DNA of 64,000 bases, taken from assembly GCA_965215475.1 (NCBI GenBank), contig OZ244061.1:3224001-3288000 (forward strand), in the 5' to 3' direction. This DNA is from Bin80 sp965215475. GTDB lineage: Bacteria; Bacteroidota; Rhodothermia; Rhodothermales; Bin80. Within the stretch, counting starts at the first letter, position 1. Each line of letters begins with the position of its first letter. Under the pieces are notes generated by a model. That model was not told the origin of the DNA. It searched no databases and was given only the letters and a program-made list of their open reading frames with translations. Of the stretch, positions 37,595-46,854 are shown piece after piece. Made by a program: the position numbers and the translations under genes.

Positions 37595-38653
37595 TAAATA
37601 TCAAACGATTCTGGTTGCACGGATTCCCCGGATTCAATGTTCGGAGCATGGAGTGAAGACGGTACGAGTTCCCTGGGCGGACGCAAGTTCCCGCTACACC
37701 CATGACTTTGAGGAGTACGTGATCGGATGGGCCAAGGAGGCAAGTCTTTTGGCGATTTCCCGCCAGTTGGGAATCGGCTGGAAGGGCATTGCCGGGATCC
37801 AACGGCGTCGGTGGAACGGGGGAAGGCTCGAAGAAAGGAGGAGGTGGTTGCCAACATTTGTGTGGATGAGGTCGCGTACCGAAGGGGGCACACGTACCTG
37901 ACGGTTGTGTCCAATGCAGATACGGGGAAGGTGCTGTATGTGGGACTTGGACGGGAAAAAGGCACTCTTGTGGGTTGGTATCAGCAATTATCGCCGGCTC
38001 AGTTGCAGGGAATTCGGAGTGTAAGTATGGATATGTGGCCGGCGTATATTCATGCAACCCATGCCTGCCTTCCCCATGCTGACGAGAAGATCTGTTTTGA
38101 CCGGTTCCATGTCTCCAAGCACCTGGGAGATGGGGTCGATAAGGTACGGCGACAGGAGCACAAAGAACTCCGAAAGAGTGGGAATGAGATGTTGACGGGA
38201 AGTAAATACATGTGGCTCAAAAGTCCTCCCAACATGTCCATGAAGCAGAAGAAGGCATTCCATGCGCTCCGCACCAGTACCCTACGAACGGCCCGAGCCT
38301 GGGCGATCAAGGAAACGGCTCGAAATCTATGGCATTATAAAACCCGGGGTTGGGCACGCAAGTACTGGATGAAATGGTTGAGCTGGGCCATGCGCTGCCG
38401 ACTTGAACCGATGAAAAAAGCAGCTAAACTGATACAAAATCACTTATATGGAATCCTCAATGCGATCGTTCTGAAGGTGAGTAATGGCCCTGCCGAACGC
38501 ATCAACAGCCGGATCAAAACCATCAAGGTTCGTGCACGTGGATTCCGGAACAAAGACCGATTCATAGACGCAATTTACTTTCATTTGGGCGGACTAGATT
38601 TGAGCCCCAGAATCTGAAAAAAATGAATTTCTCACAGAAAAAGCTGAAGAGCC

Positions 38654-38749
38654 AGGATTTTTATTTTATATTTACGGAGAATCCTCTTGCAAAACCTCTT
38701 CATTGGAAGGCGAATATTGATCTGGGAGTAGCTGATGGCATACTTTAAA
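38654..38749 (+). repeat. 96-bp perfect direct repeat, right of ISL3 copy A
   Basis: Second copy of the repeat at 35252-35347, starting on the base after the ISL3 right end (GAAGAGCC at 38653) and leading directly into the remainder of the IS4 leader and transposase gene. Confidence 0.85.
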
Positions 38750-38783
38750 GATTGGAAGAGGGTTTTGCAAGAGCCTCGGGGTA

Positions 38784-39231
38784 TTGACTTATTTTTACCC
38801 CATGGCCAGAACTCCTTCAACCCTTGCTGGAGGCCCCAGACTATCCGATTACTTGAGCTTAGGAGTGATCGCTCAAGTCTTTCCTGTGTCTGCCGTTTTG
38901 ACGGCACTGAAGCAGAGCAAATGCAATAGCATACGGAGGCGTCGCTTGCCTGCGGAAGTGATGGTGTACTATGTTCTGACCTTATGCCTGTTTCGGTCGG
39001 TCTCCACGCGGGAAGTACTCCGTTGTCTCATGGATGGGTTTCGCCTGATTCGTCCAGAATCTCTCTATGCTGTGTCGGACAAGTCATCAATCTCCAAGGC
39101 CCGAACCCGCCTTGGAGTGGACCCATTCCATAAGCTTCGTCAGAGCAGTGTGCGCTGGCTGTCCAACGAGCATACCCCTAGTGCGTGGTACTGCGGCCGT
39201 CGTCTCGTGGGGATCAATGGTTCCACGCTTT
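38784..39231 (+). pseudogene. IS4-family transposase, N-terminal part
   Basis: The frame encodes the typical N-terminal domain of IS4 transposases: LSLGVIAQVFPVSAVLTALK, then RRRRLPAEVMVYYVLTLCLF and SSISKARTRLGVDPFHKL. It breaks off at LVGINGSTL, just where the first catalytic aspartate region begins (LxGIDGST in the family, with N replacing D here). The ISAzo13 element starts at 39232. The rest of the gene is at 41281-42224. Confidence 0.78.
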
Positions 39232-41272
39232 GGGCATGTACAGAAATAACTTTCCCATCTTGTTCTGAAAAAGATCTTGTAGATTTCCCCAAATTACACC
39301 TTTGTGGGATAAATATCATAGTTCCAGTGGGGTAATTCTTTAGCGTAAACAAGGTTTAGATTCTTCATCTGTTGTTTGCTGATCTTGAGTCCCGTTTCAT
39401 ACTGTTTGGTGACTCGGACGGCATCTACTTTGAGCCCTGACTGATCGGTTGTGGTGATGATATAATTCATCATGGTTTGAAAAGAGTCGAGTGGGCGTCC
39501 TCGCCAGTTTAAACTGATTGCACTAAATAAGCGATGTTCAATCGGATTCCACTTACTTGAACCCGAGGGATAATGTGCTACGGTTACCTGCACTTGAAAC
39601 CGGTCACCAATCTTTTTTTGTAGAAAATACTTCCATGCTTTTGCTCGGTTGCTATTGGATCCACCACAGTCGGCTAAGATGACCAACCGATTGGCATTCG
39701 GATACCGTGTTTTTTCCTCGGTGGAGAACCACTTCGCAATGCAATCTACCGCGAACTCTGGGGTATCTTTGGAATCTCCAAGATAGATGGATCCACGATG
39801 AGCGTTACGATCGTAGATTCCGTAGGGGACGGCTTTTCCCTCGGCGTAGGAGAGGAAGTCATGATCATTGACTGGTATGGGCTTTTTGGACCAGTTTCCC
39901 CCTGCATTGATGAACCATCCGATGAGTTCTTTCTTTTTTGTATCCACGCAAATCATCGGAATGTCGTTGACTTGACAATAGAGAATCAATGCAAAGATGA
40001 TTTGGAATTGCTGATCTCGTCCAGGTGGAGAGGGACGACTCAGGCATTTACGGTTCTTGCGTACAGAATAACCAAGACTACGTAAGGTTTTTCTCACGGT
40101 TGAAGCACTCACATGATATCCCTCTTTGCGTAACTGTCTAGCGATCTTGCGTGGGGAACGATAGGTCCAAAACAAGCCTTCCCCCATCGGGCTACCGGCG
40201 GTTTCAAATTCCATCAATTCTTCTAACCGCTGGATATACCCGTCATTTTTTTTTTTCAATCGAAGGTCTGCCGCCGCCCACATTTCGAATGCGGTCGGGG
40301 TCAAGATGACCGGAATTCAGTTCTATGCGCCCCTTGTGGACGGTCTTACGACTGATTCCCAGCAAGCGCTCAACACGCAGGTCGCCTCCATATCCCCATA
40401 ACTGAGAGAGCATACCTGCAAACAGGCGACGATGTTTTTCATGGAGCAAGCTGTAAAACAATGCGATGATCTTTGAGTTGTTCAGATCTGCTTCAATGGA
40501 TGCAGGTAGGCTCTTGTCTTGAAATTGCATCCGTCGCGTATTCAGCTGTCGTTTGTAATGAACAGGATCTGGTGAGCAGTAGATCTGTTTTCCCTGAAAG
40601 CAGATCCGATGGAGTTGTTGGTCGTGGACAAGTTTGCCCAATGCGTTTGCCGTACGAACCTTCAGGATCACATCAAGCTCAGCGCTGCGATAGCCTAATG
40701 GAGAAGACGCAACCAACTCCTTCAGGGTCTTGGACAGGGTGCCGTGATGGGAGAATCCAATGTCATTGTAAAACCAAAGCCCGTGGGCATCAAACTCTGG
40801 AATCGTCCGCAGTGTGTAATACATTCCACGGTGAGAATAGCTGGACAGGTAATCTAACTCGTTGAGCTTACGATACAGTGTACGGTGGGAACAATCGTCA
40901 AATTCAGAGGATAATTCGGAAATGGTGGCGATGCCTTTGCGTTGCAACACCAGAGCCAACGCGTTGGAGGTAAATCGGGGAGCGTTCATTAGAAAAGTCA
41001 AAGTTAGGATTAAAAAATAATCTAACTGACAGATCAAATAAAAGATTCATTACGGTCCGACGATGATCGTATAGGGGGCCAAACCTGCAACAGGCAAGGA
41101 TTAAAAGGACTTAACATAAGGTTTGGAGCGGTAAAAGGCGAGGTAGAGAACGATCTGCTCTTCAACTTAAATGAATGGATTCAACCGAATGAAGCAAGAA
41201 AAGAGAGATATGAAAATTTAAAAAAATAGGATTATATTGACTTAAATGAGAAAGTTATTTTTGAACATGCCC
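39232..41272 (-). mobile_element. ISAzo13-family element, 2041 bp
   Basis: The ends are GGGCATGTACAGAAATAACT at 39232 and, in reverse, GGGCATGTTCAAAAATAACT at 41272. A TT dinucleotide flanks both sides and may be the target duplication. The element is inserted into the IS4 transposase gene. Its transposase is complete except for a slippage-prone A11 run. Confidence 0.82.
39294..40989 (-). CDS. ISAzo13-family transposase, two frames joined at an A11 run
   Basis: The upstream frame (40243-40989, start MNAPRFTSNALALVLQRKGI) holds N-terminal winged-helix-like regions and ends GGGRPSIEKKK. The downstream frame (39294-40304) begins NDGYIQRLEELMEFETAGSP and contains the ISAzo13 catalytic core: IPMICVDTKKKELIGWFINA, NRLVILADCGGSNSNRAKAW and HYPSGSSKWNPIEHRLFSAI. 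The frames meet at eleven A on the coding strand (40246-40256), where a one-base slip by polymerase or ribosome would join them. This may be deliberate regulation of the element or a simple mutation. All catalytic residues are intact. Confidence 0.75.
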
Positions 41273-41280
41273 TTAATCTC

Positions 41281-42224
41281 CCTGACGAAAAACGCAACCG
41301 GGAATTTTTCGGGTTGCCTGGGTGTTCTCGGGGACAGACGGCGTTTCCCAAACTGCGTATTTCCATGCTCTTGGAGTTGGGCACGCGTTCGCCCTTTGCA
41401 TGGTGTGCGGCCCCTATAAAGAATCGGAACAGACCCAGGCAAAAGAATTGATATCGAGTATGGGTCAGGCATGCTGATGCTGGCAGATCGGGGCTATACG
41501 GGGTTTCCCTTGTGGTTCCGGGCAAAAGAGACGGGGGCAGACTTGCTTTGGCGGGCACGCAGTCAACCGCATTTCCCTGTGAAGGAGGCGTATGAAGATG
41601 GATCTTGGCGGAGCGTTTTTAGAGACAAGGGTACCAACCATATCTGTGAGGTCCGCGTGATGGATTACACTCTCGAACAGGAAAATGCGACGGTCTACCG
41701 GCTGGTGACGACGATGTTGGACCCAGAAGAGGCCCCCGCGGACGAACTTGCCTCCCTGTATCATGAACGGTGGGAAATCGAACCTGCCTACGACGAAGTC
41801 AAAACCCATATGTTGGGACCAAGGGCCATGTTGCGGAGCAAGACCCCCGATCTTGTACAACAAGAATTTGAGGGATTGATGCTGGCCTATTATGCGGTGC
41901 GTGCGCTGATCACAAAGGCAGCCAGCAAAGCGGCCGGGGATGCAGACCGATTATCTTTCGTACATCCCGTCAATGTTCTCCAACGTCGGATTTAACAACC
42001 CGGCGTTCCCCCCCCCCCCAAACACGATTCCGCAGGTCATGATTGAACATGTAATTGACGAAATGTTAGAAGAGCGTGCTGTATCCAGTCGAGGACAACG
42101 AAAGCCACGCGGCCGAAGGCAAAAAATGAGTAAATATGCCATCCGACGGAGAGGGAGCCTCTCACGAAAAGAACATGAGTGGGTACCAGAAATTCTCTCC
42201 CCTGTTATATCAAAAAATTCTTAA
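41281..42224 (+). pseudogene. IS4-family transposase, C-terminal part, frameshifted
   Basis: The gene resumes after ISAzo13 with PDEKRNREFFGLPGCSRGQT. It changes frame twice near 41400-41470, then reads MLMLADRGYTGFPLWFRAKE (second Asp) and LASLYHERWEIEPAYDEVKT, the YREG-type glutamate signature. The frame ends at 41995. The usual C-terminal tail (QVMIEHVIDEMLEERAVSSR then KMSKYAIRRRG) follows in another frame after a C12 run at 42008-42019. The copy is dead. Confidence 0.78.
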
Positions 42225-42237
42225 TGCAACAGGATTG

Positions 42238-43024
42238 GGTTTGAAATGAGATACACACTATGAGTTACGCTCTGATCATTATATAAATGTCCATCTGAGA
42301 TTAATGCCTCAGCACTGACTAAACCTGATCTTGGTTAGAATTTCTTAATTTTCAAGACTCAATTGGTCTCAAATATTTGAGACCAATTCTGAAAATGAAT
42401 CCATTGTTAACCTTAGAGTAATGGTTCTTCAACTTATTCAGTCTGTTACCGTTATTGATAGCCAACTGGATAGAAATCCAGATTGCCAAAATAAAACTAA
42501 AATGCATTCAAAAACCGAAGTTGATTTCGGAATTTCAAGCATGAATTTTCATGGTCATAGTCTGACCTATTTGCATTTTTCGGGCTACATTGGTGAATCA
42601 AAAAACATCATTAAATACTCTGAAGATCACTCGCAGATCTCTCCAGTAGATCTTTCCCTTATTCTCATTTTCTATGCTTCACCCACTAAAAAAAAAACGG
42701 AAGCCCATCATTTTATTTAATTCTACCATGTATCTCATTTGAAAAGAAAATCAACCGATTACTTCATTTTCACGGGGATCATGATTCATCTCACAATGCT
42801 TAATGTTCATCAAAATATTTCAAGCCATGATCATGAAGTAACATGATGTTTCGTTAATGCAGTTTTTATGTCTTCATATTTTCCGGTGCCTTATGTTTTC
42901 CTAAACCTTAAAACATATTGAGTGTTCACACTACCAAGTGTGCTCTCTGTTTGATAGTTTTTCAAAATCTTGGACAATATTTTTCAGTCGTTTTACAGTC
43001 TAATATAATATTTTCCTAACAACC
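42238..43024. other. AT-rich stretch with a solitary ISL3 end
   Basis: No intact gene was found. The start continues the DNA found after the first methyltransferase copy (GAAATGAGATACACACTATG). At 42676-42706 lies a solitary ISL3 terminus (GCTTCACCCACTAAA then CGGAAGCCC) matching the right end of copy C. A plus-strand open frame at 42421-42720 crosses that terminus and has no recognisable content. A short inverted pair TTGAGACCAAT and ATTGGTCTCAA at about 42363-42387 forms a hairpin. Confidence 0.45.
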
Positions 43025-44377
43025 ATGAATTCTGATCAACTCAATGATCTCATCGTTCAGGGGGAAGGAACCTTGGTTGAGTTCAAGCGATCTTTAACCT
43101 CTAATATAGGGCGTGAAATCTGTGCATTTGCAAACTCTGCTGGTGGAAAGATCCTATTAGGAGTCTCCGACTCAGGTGAGATCATTGGCATCTCCGATAA
43201 CAATCGTTTGAGATCACAAATTCAAACAATTGCACGCTCAGCCGATCCTCCCATTCGCGTAGAAATGGAGAGTATTGATTCTGTCATCTCTGTGAACATT
43301 CCTCCACAGAATAGAAAACCCTACTCTTTTCAGGGAAAATATTACCTTCGTGAAGGTGCTAACTCACAGCAAATGTCAAGGGATGAACTTGCCGAATTCT
43401 TTTATGAAGTAGGGTTCATTCATTTTGATAGAAGTGTTTGTCCAGATTTTTCTCTTGATAATGATATGGACCCAGATCATTGGCTTTGGTTTCAGAAGCG
43501 TGCTAAAATTCCATCTCATATGTCACCAGAAACGGCTTTACGTAATTTGGATCTGATCACCAAGGAGTACAAGATCACCAATGCTTGTGCATGGTTACTT
43601 GCTAAAAATATTTGCGATTTCAATATCAGTGCGCATATCTCGTGTGTTTTGTTTATGGGAACAACTAAAGCTAATGTTATTGATCGACGAGATTTTCATG
43701 GTGATCTATATTCCATGATTAACGACTCATTGGGATGGATTCTTTCCAAGATCAATATAGGCTATATCATTGAAAAGCTTCACCGTGAAGAGCGTCCTGA
43801 ACTCCCTATGATTGCCATTCGTGAGGCAGTTATCAATGCGTTCGTTCACCGTGACTACCGATCTACTGGAAACATTCAAGTCTATCTGTTTAAGGATCGA
43901 TTAGAAATTGTTAGCCCCGGTGGATTACCTGCAGGTATGACTGAATCTGAACTTGGAATCAGTAGCATGCCCCGGAATCCATTGCTATTTACCTCTTTCC
44001 TTAGAATGGATTTGATAGAGGGAATTGGAAGTGGAATCCGTCTCATTTACGATCTCTGCAGAGAACATCAGGTAACTGAACCGAAGATTACAATTTCTGA
44101 AAAATTTGTGATGGTTACATTTTTTCGCAGTCTACCTTCAGAAGAAAATCCAACACTCTCTGAACCTCATCAAGATTCAAACGACAGTGAACCTGAACTT
44201 ATTGATAACGATACTTCACCTAATTCGGAATTCATTCAAAGATTTCTTGAACCTAGCCCACCAATCCATTGGGATACGGCTATGCCAAATCCAAACTTGA
44301 CAAGAAACTATTCTGAACTCCATTCACTGCTGAAAAATGACCATGAAAAATCTCATTCGGATAAAGGTATTCCATAA
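43025..44377 (+). CDS. AlbA_2 (Schlafen-like) / HATPase_c_4 protein
   Basis: This 450-residue protein has an N-terminal AlbA_2 domain (LVEFKRSLTSNIGREICAFA then NSAGGKILLGVSDSGEIIGI, residues 15-120). A middle region of about 130 residues follows, then the GHKL-type ATP-binding part (AIREAVINAFVHRDYRSTGN near residue 260, FKDRLEIVSPGGLP near 288, EGIGSGIRLIYDLCREH near 335). The last 90 residues are Ser/Pro/Asn-rich and probably disordered. It is only distantly similar to the related protein at 22791. The two genes stand on either side of the restriction-like operon and its transposons. It is preceded by about 780 bp without a gene. Confidence 0.85.
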   Translation: MNSDQLNDLIVQGEGTLVEFKRSLTSNIGREICAFANSAGGKILLGVSDSGEIIGISDNNRLRSQIQTIARSADPPIRVEMESIDSVISVNIPPQNRKPYSFQGKYYLREGANSQQMSRDELAEFFYEVGFIHFDRSVCPDFSLDNDMDPDHWLWFQKRAKIPSHMSPETALRNLDLITKEYKITNACAWLLAKNICDFNISAHISCVLFMGTTKANVIDRRDFHGDLYSMINDSLGWILSKINIGYIIEKLHREERPELPMIAIREAVINAFVHRDYRSTGNIQVYLFKDRLEIVSPGGLPAGMTESELGISSMPRNPLLFTSFLRMDLIEGIGSGIRLIYDLCREHQVTEPKITISEKFVMVTFFRSLPSEENPTLSEPHQDSNDSEPELIDNDTSPNSEFIQRFLEPSPPIHWDTAMPNPNLTRNYSELHSLLKNDHEKSHSDKGIP

Positions 44378-45126
44378 TATAACCTTCCATTAGTCACCCT
44401 TTCATGGCATACTTTCTCTTGTACCATTAGGTGTACTTGTGATTCTGAACCCTTCTTCAACAACCAGCGATTCCCACTAAGTCTAAACCCCCTGTATCTT
44501 GTATAGATAATGTTGAATTGATTCATTGTTGAGTAATCGCTGCGGTGAAAATTGGTGAGTTAGGAAGGTTTTAGATCTGACAGCTAATACCCAAAAGATG
44601 AGGTTCATCGTTATCATTCTCTGTTCAGGGGGTATATTATCCCAAGTTTAACATTTCTACAAAGGATCTATGCAATATTGGCAATCTGGATCTCCAGATT
44701 TTGACGCGTCCCAGTAATATTGGTATTGGGAGCAAATCTCCATCCGTTGGACACCCTCATTCAAATGCAGGAACGGCAGAAACGCCAGCGACTCCGATGC
44801 GTAGCGCAGTAATATCGAGGAATTTGGGAATTTTTGAAAAGAATCCCCTAGGGGAACGGGATATGTTCATACGATTCAACCGAATTCGTAATCTTCAATG
44901 CCGTTCATTCAACTCGTTCTCCCCAAAACGATTATTTTAATCGCAAATTATGTAGCTTGAATCCAAACTCAGGCTATATCTGATGACCAGGTGGTCGCAA
45001 AATCAGAAAAATCGATATTTTCGGACGGGCAATATGTAAAGAAAGGGAATTATTGTAGAATGTTACGCAAAAAGACAAACATTTTTAGAATTAGTTTGCA
45101 CACTTACCGACACAATAGGATAGACT
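44378..45126. other. stretch without a recognised gene
   Basis: Roughly 750 bp with only short frames. An open frame at 44701-44940 is basic and low in hydrophobic residues and shows no family pattern. A short segment at 44975-44990 (TATCTGATGACCAG) is the reverse complement of DNA just behind the ISL3 remnant at 25810, so transposon debris is likely. Confidence 0.35.
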
Positions 45127-45174
45127 GTGAATCTACTCTATTGCTTACCATACCATCAACGTAGACTTGATATC

Positions 45175-45710
45175 ATGCCTGTAAAGGCTTCTGACAATTC
45201 CAATCAAGACTGTTCCTATCGGGGAATAGAGTACCGTTTATGTTCGGGTACGCAGTATAAGGCTATGCTATTACATGGATTGATTGGTACGTGTTTGTAT
45301 GTGTGGAATGTGATCCTGAACCAAATCAACAAGGAAGTTGGAGATCAGGATACTGAAAACCCTTCCACCTCTTTTATTCGTTACTTAAACGATACCCAAT
45401 CTTGCGCAAGGAAACGAGTTGGTTATCTACGTACTCATCTGCTATTGTTCGTGATACATTGAAAGGACAGGCAGAGGCTTGGCAGGCTTTCTTCACGGGA
45501 TTACGTGACCACCCTGCGTTCCACAACAAGTATCAATACAAATCGTTCACGGTTCCCAAAGATGCCTTTACGATTGTGAACGATAGTGTGTGCCTTCAAA
45601 AAGTTGGCTGGATGAAGCTTCGGAGGAAAGGCGGAAACCCATATCCTGATGCAGATTCGATTGAAGTGACGGTGAAGAAAGACGGCAGGTACGGGAAGAG
45701 GTGCGTGTGA
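45175..45710 (+). pseudogene. IS200/IS605 TnpB N-terminal fragment, frameshifted and truncated
   Basis: The first frame reads YRGIEYRLCSGTQYKAMLLH and GLIGTCLYVWNVILNQINKE. The second (from 45402) reads ETSWLSTYSSAIVRDTLKGQ, then AEAWQAFFTGLRDHPAFHNK and QYKSFTVPKDAFTIVNDSVC. This is the helical N-terminal and wedge region of TnpB (OrfB). A frameshift near 45410 separates them. The sequence ends before the RuvC nuclease motifs, at the start of the thioesterase gene. No TnpA gene or guide-RNA end is recognisable. Confidence 0.7.
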
Positions 45711-45754
45711 AACTTTTCTTATTAAACGAATTCCCTATTGAAACTTCAAATAAC

Positions 45755-46228
45755 ATGGCGAAAATTTGGAAAAATGATGTGACTGTAGAACAACTGAACA
45801 GCCGAGGGAAGGGGACGATGGTAGAACATCTTGACATCAGGTTCACAGAGATTGGCCCCGATTATCTATGCGCATCTATGCCGGTAGATCATCGCACGAA
45901 CCAACCCATTGGATTGTTGCATGGAGGCGCTTCAGTTGTTCTGGCAGAAACCCTTGGTAGCGTTGCAGGAGTCCTGTGTGTGGATATGAGGAAACAGTAT
46001 GTAGTAGGGCTTGAGGTGAATGCAAATCACTTAAAAGGAGTCCGAAGTGGTCGTGTAATTGGGACTGCACATCCACTACATCTCGGACGAAAAACTCAGG
46101 TCTGGCAGATCGGGATTGTGGACGAACAGGGTCGGAAGGTTACAGCCAGTCGCCTAACCGTGGCCGTGATGGATTGGGGAGCAAATGCCAAGGGACTGGA
46201 GGAGCGAATTGCATGGGTTACGCAGTAA
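45755..46228 (+). CDS. hotdog-fold acyl-CoA thioesterase (PaaI/YdiI type)
   Basis: This 157-residue protein hydrolyses an acyl-CoA thioester in the cytoplasm. The hotdog helix motif GLLHGGASVVLAETLGS lies near residues 50-66, with the YdiI-like beta strands before and after (VGLEVNANHLKGVRSGRVIG). I use the ATG at 45755. An upstream GTG at 45701 would add 18 residues that coincide with the end of the broken TnpB frame. The gene overlaps queE by 16 bp on the same strand. The substrate could be a menaquinone-pathway intermediate (MenI role) or another aryl-CoA. The family call is firm, the substrate is not. Confidence 0.85.
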   Translation: MAKIWKNDVTVEQLNSRGKGTMVEHLDIRFTEIGPDYLCASMPVDHRTNQPIGLLHGGASVVLAETLGSVAGVLCVDMRKQYVVGLEVNANHLKGVRSGRVIGTAHPLHLGRKTQVWQIGIVDEQGRKVTASRLTVAVMDWGANAKGLEERIAWVTQ

Positions 46229-46854
46229 AAGAGATTTACTATACACTTCAGGGGGAAGGGCATATGACAGGGCGCCCGGCAGTCTTCCTGCGGTTTGCTG
46301 GATGTAACCTCTGGAGTGGTCACGAAAAAGATCGCTCTTCCGCAATCTGCCAATTTTGTGATACAGATTTTGTAGGAATGGATGGAGAAGGAGGTGGGCG
46401 ATTTTCTACATCCATAGCACTTGCAGATGCGGTGTGTGCAGCTTGGCCAGATGTAGTATCCTCCCGTGTCAAACCCTATGTGGTTTGTACCGGGGGAGAA
46501 CCTCTTTTACAGATGGATCGCATGTTGATTCAAACCCTTCAGTCATGTGGCTTTGAAGTAGCTGTGGAAACCAACGGCACCCTACTTCCACCTGAAGGGC
46601 TGGATTGGATATGTGTAAGCCCCAAAGCAGGCGCCTCCTTAGTGCTAAAGAGAGGCAATGAACTCAAGCTAGTATTCCCTCAATCAGATGCAATGCCAGC
46701 AGAGTTTGAAATGCTAGATTTTGATTATTTCTTTTTGCAGCCGATGGATGGGCCGGATCTTGCCTCAAATACCCAGCAAGCACTGAGATATTGTCTTGAA
46801 CATCCACAGTGGAGACTCAGTGTTCAGACCCATAAAGTTTTGGATATTCCCTGA
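46213..46854 (+). CDS. queE: 7-carboxy-7-deazaguanine synthase
   Basis: This radical SAM enzyme converts 6-carboxytetrahydropterin to 7-carboxy-7-deazaguanine in queuosine synthesis. The start at 46213 gives MGYAVKEIYYTLQGEGHMTG, the conserved N-terminus with the QGEG motif. The cluster-binding cysteines are CNLWSG and CQFCDTDF, with the long C-x14-C-x2-C spacing of the Gram-negative type. CTGGEPLLQMD and AVETNGTLLPP complete the core. The product of 213 residues has the usual length. It overlaps the thioesterase gene by 16 bp. Its stop is directly next to the stop of the convergent aminotransferase gene. Confidence 0.93.
   Translation: MGYAVKEIYYTLQGEGHMTGRPAVFLRFAGCNLWSGHEKDRSSAICQFCDTDFVGMDGEGGGRFSTSIALADAVCAAWPDVVSSRVKPYVVCTGGEPLLQMDRMLIQTLQSCGFEVAVETNGTLLPPEGLDWICVSPKAGASLVLKRGNELKLVFPQSDAMPAEFEMLDFDYFFLQPMDGPDLASNTQQALRYCLEHPQWRLSVQTHKVLDIP

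Larger units (their letters stand above)
35429..38617 (+). pseudogene. ISL3-family transposase, split by ISNCY and frameshifted
   Basis: The first 70 codons (35429-35640) carry the zinc motif LTCPKCGKVGPFYDLRTERQ. The ISNCY element then intervenes. The gene resumes at 37595 (YQTILVARIPRIQCSEHGVK). One frameshift near 37810 separates it from a long open C-terminal part with VCVDEVAYRRGH-type first Asp context, VSMDMWPAYIHATHACLP (second Asp), ICFDRFHVSKHLG and the glutamate signature SNGPAERINSRIKTIKVRAR. Apart from these two lesions the protein is complete, so this copy is younger than copies C and D. Confidence 0.82.
35348..38653 (+). mobile_element. ISL3-family element (copy A), itself interrupted
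   Basis: The left end is GGGTCTTCGCCCTTTATTGT and the reverse complement of the right end is GGCTCTTCAGCTTTTTCTGT. The same two ends bound copy B at 21283-22600. Without the ISNCY element and its 6-bp duplication, copy A is about 1.35 kb, a normal ISL3 length. It sits inside the IS4 leader between 96-bp direct repeats. Confidence 0.82.
35236..42237 (+). mobile_element. IS4-family element carrying nested insertions, 7.0 kb composite
   Basis: The outer ends are CAATGCTGTTGCATTAAGG (35236) and, in reverse, CAATCCTGTTGCATTAAGA (42237). The flanks TTTAAAAT and TTTGAAAT look like an imperfect target duplication. Downstream DNA (AAATGAGATACACACTATGA) matches the DNA following the first methyltransferase copy, so the element inserted just behind the second copy. 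Removing the ISL3 block with one 96-bp repeat and the ISAzo13 element leaves about 1.56 kb, a normal IS4 size. Confidence 0.75.

Noticed and set aside
42008..42019. C12 run as a second phase-variation switch
   Set aside because: It lies in an IS4 transposase already broken by an insertion, other frameshifts and a stop just before the run.
42421..42720. 99-codon plus-strand frame as a gene
   Set aside because: It runs through a solitary ISL3 terminus and ends in it, so at least the C-terminus is not natural coding DNA.
44701..44940. 79-codon plus-strand frame as a gene
   Set aside because: Basic low-complexity composition, no conserved pattern, in a stretch that contains transposon debris.
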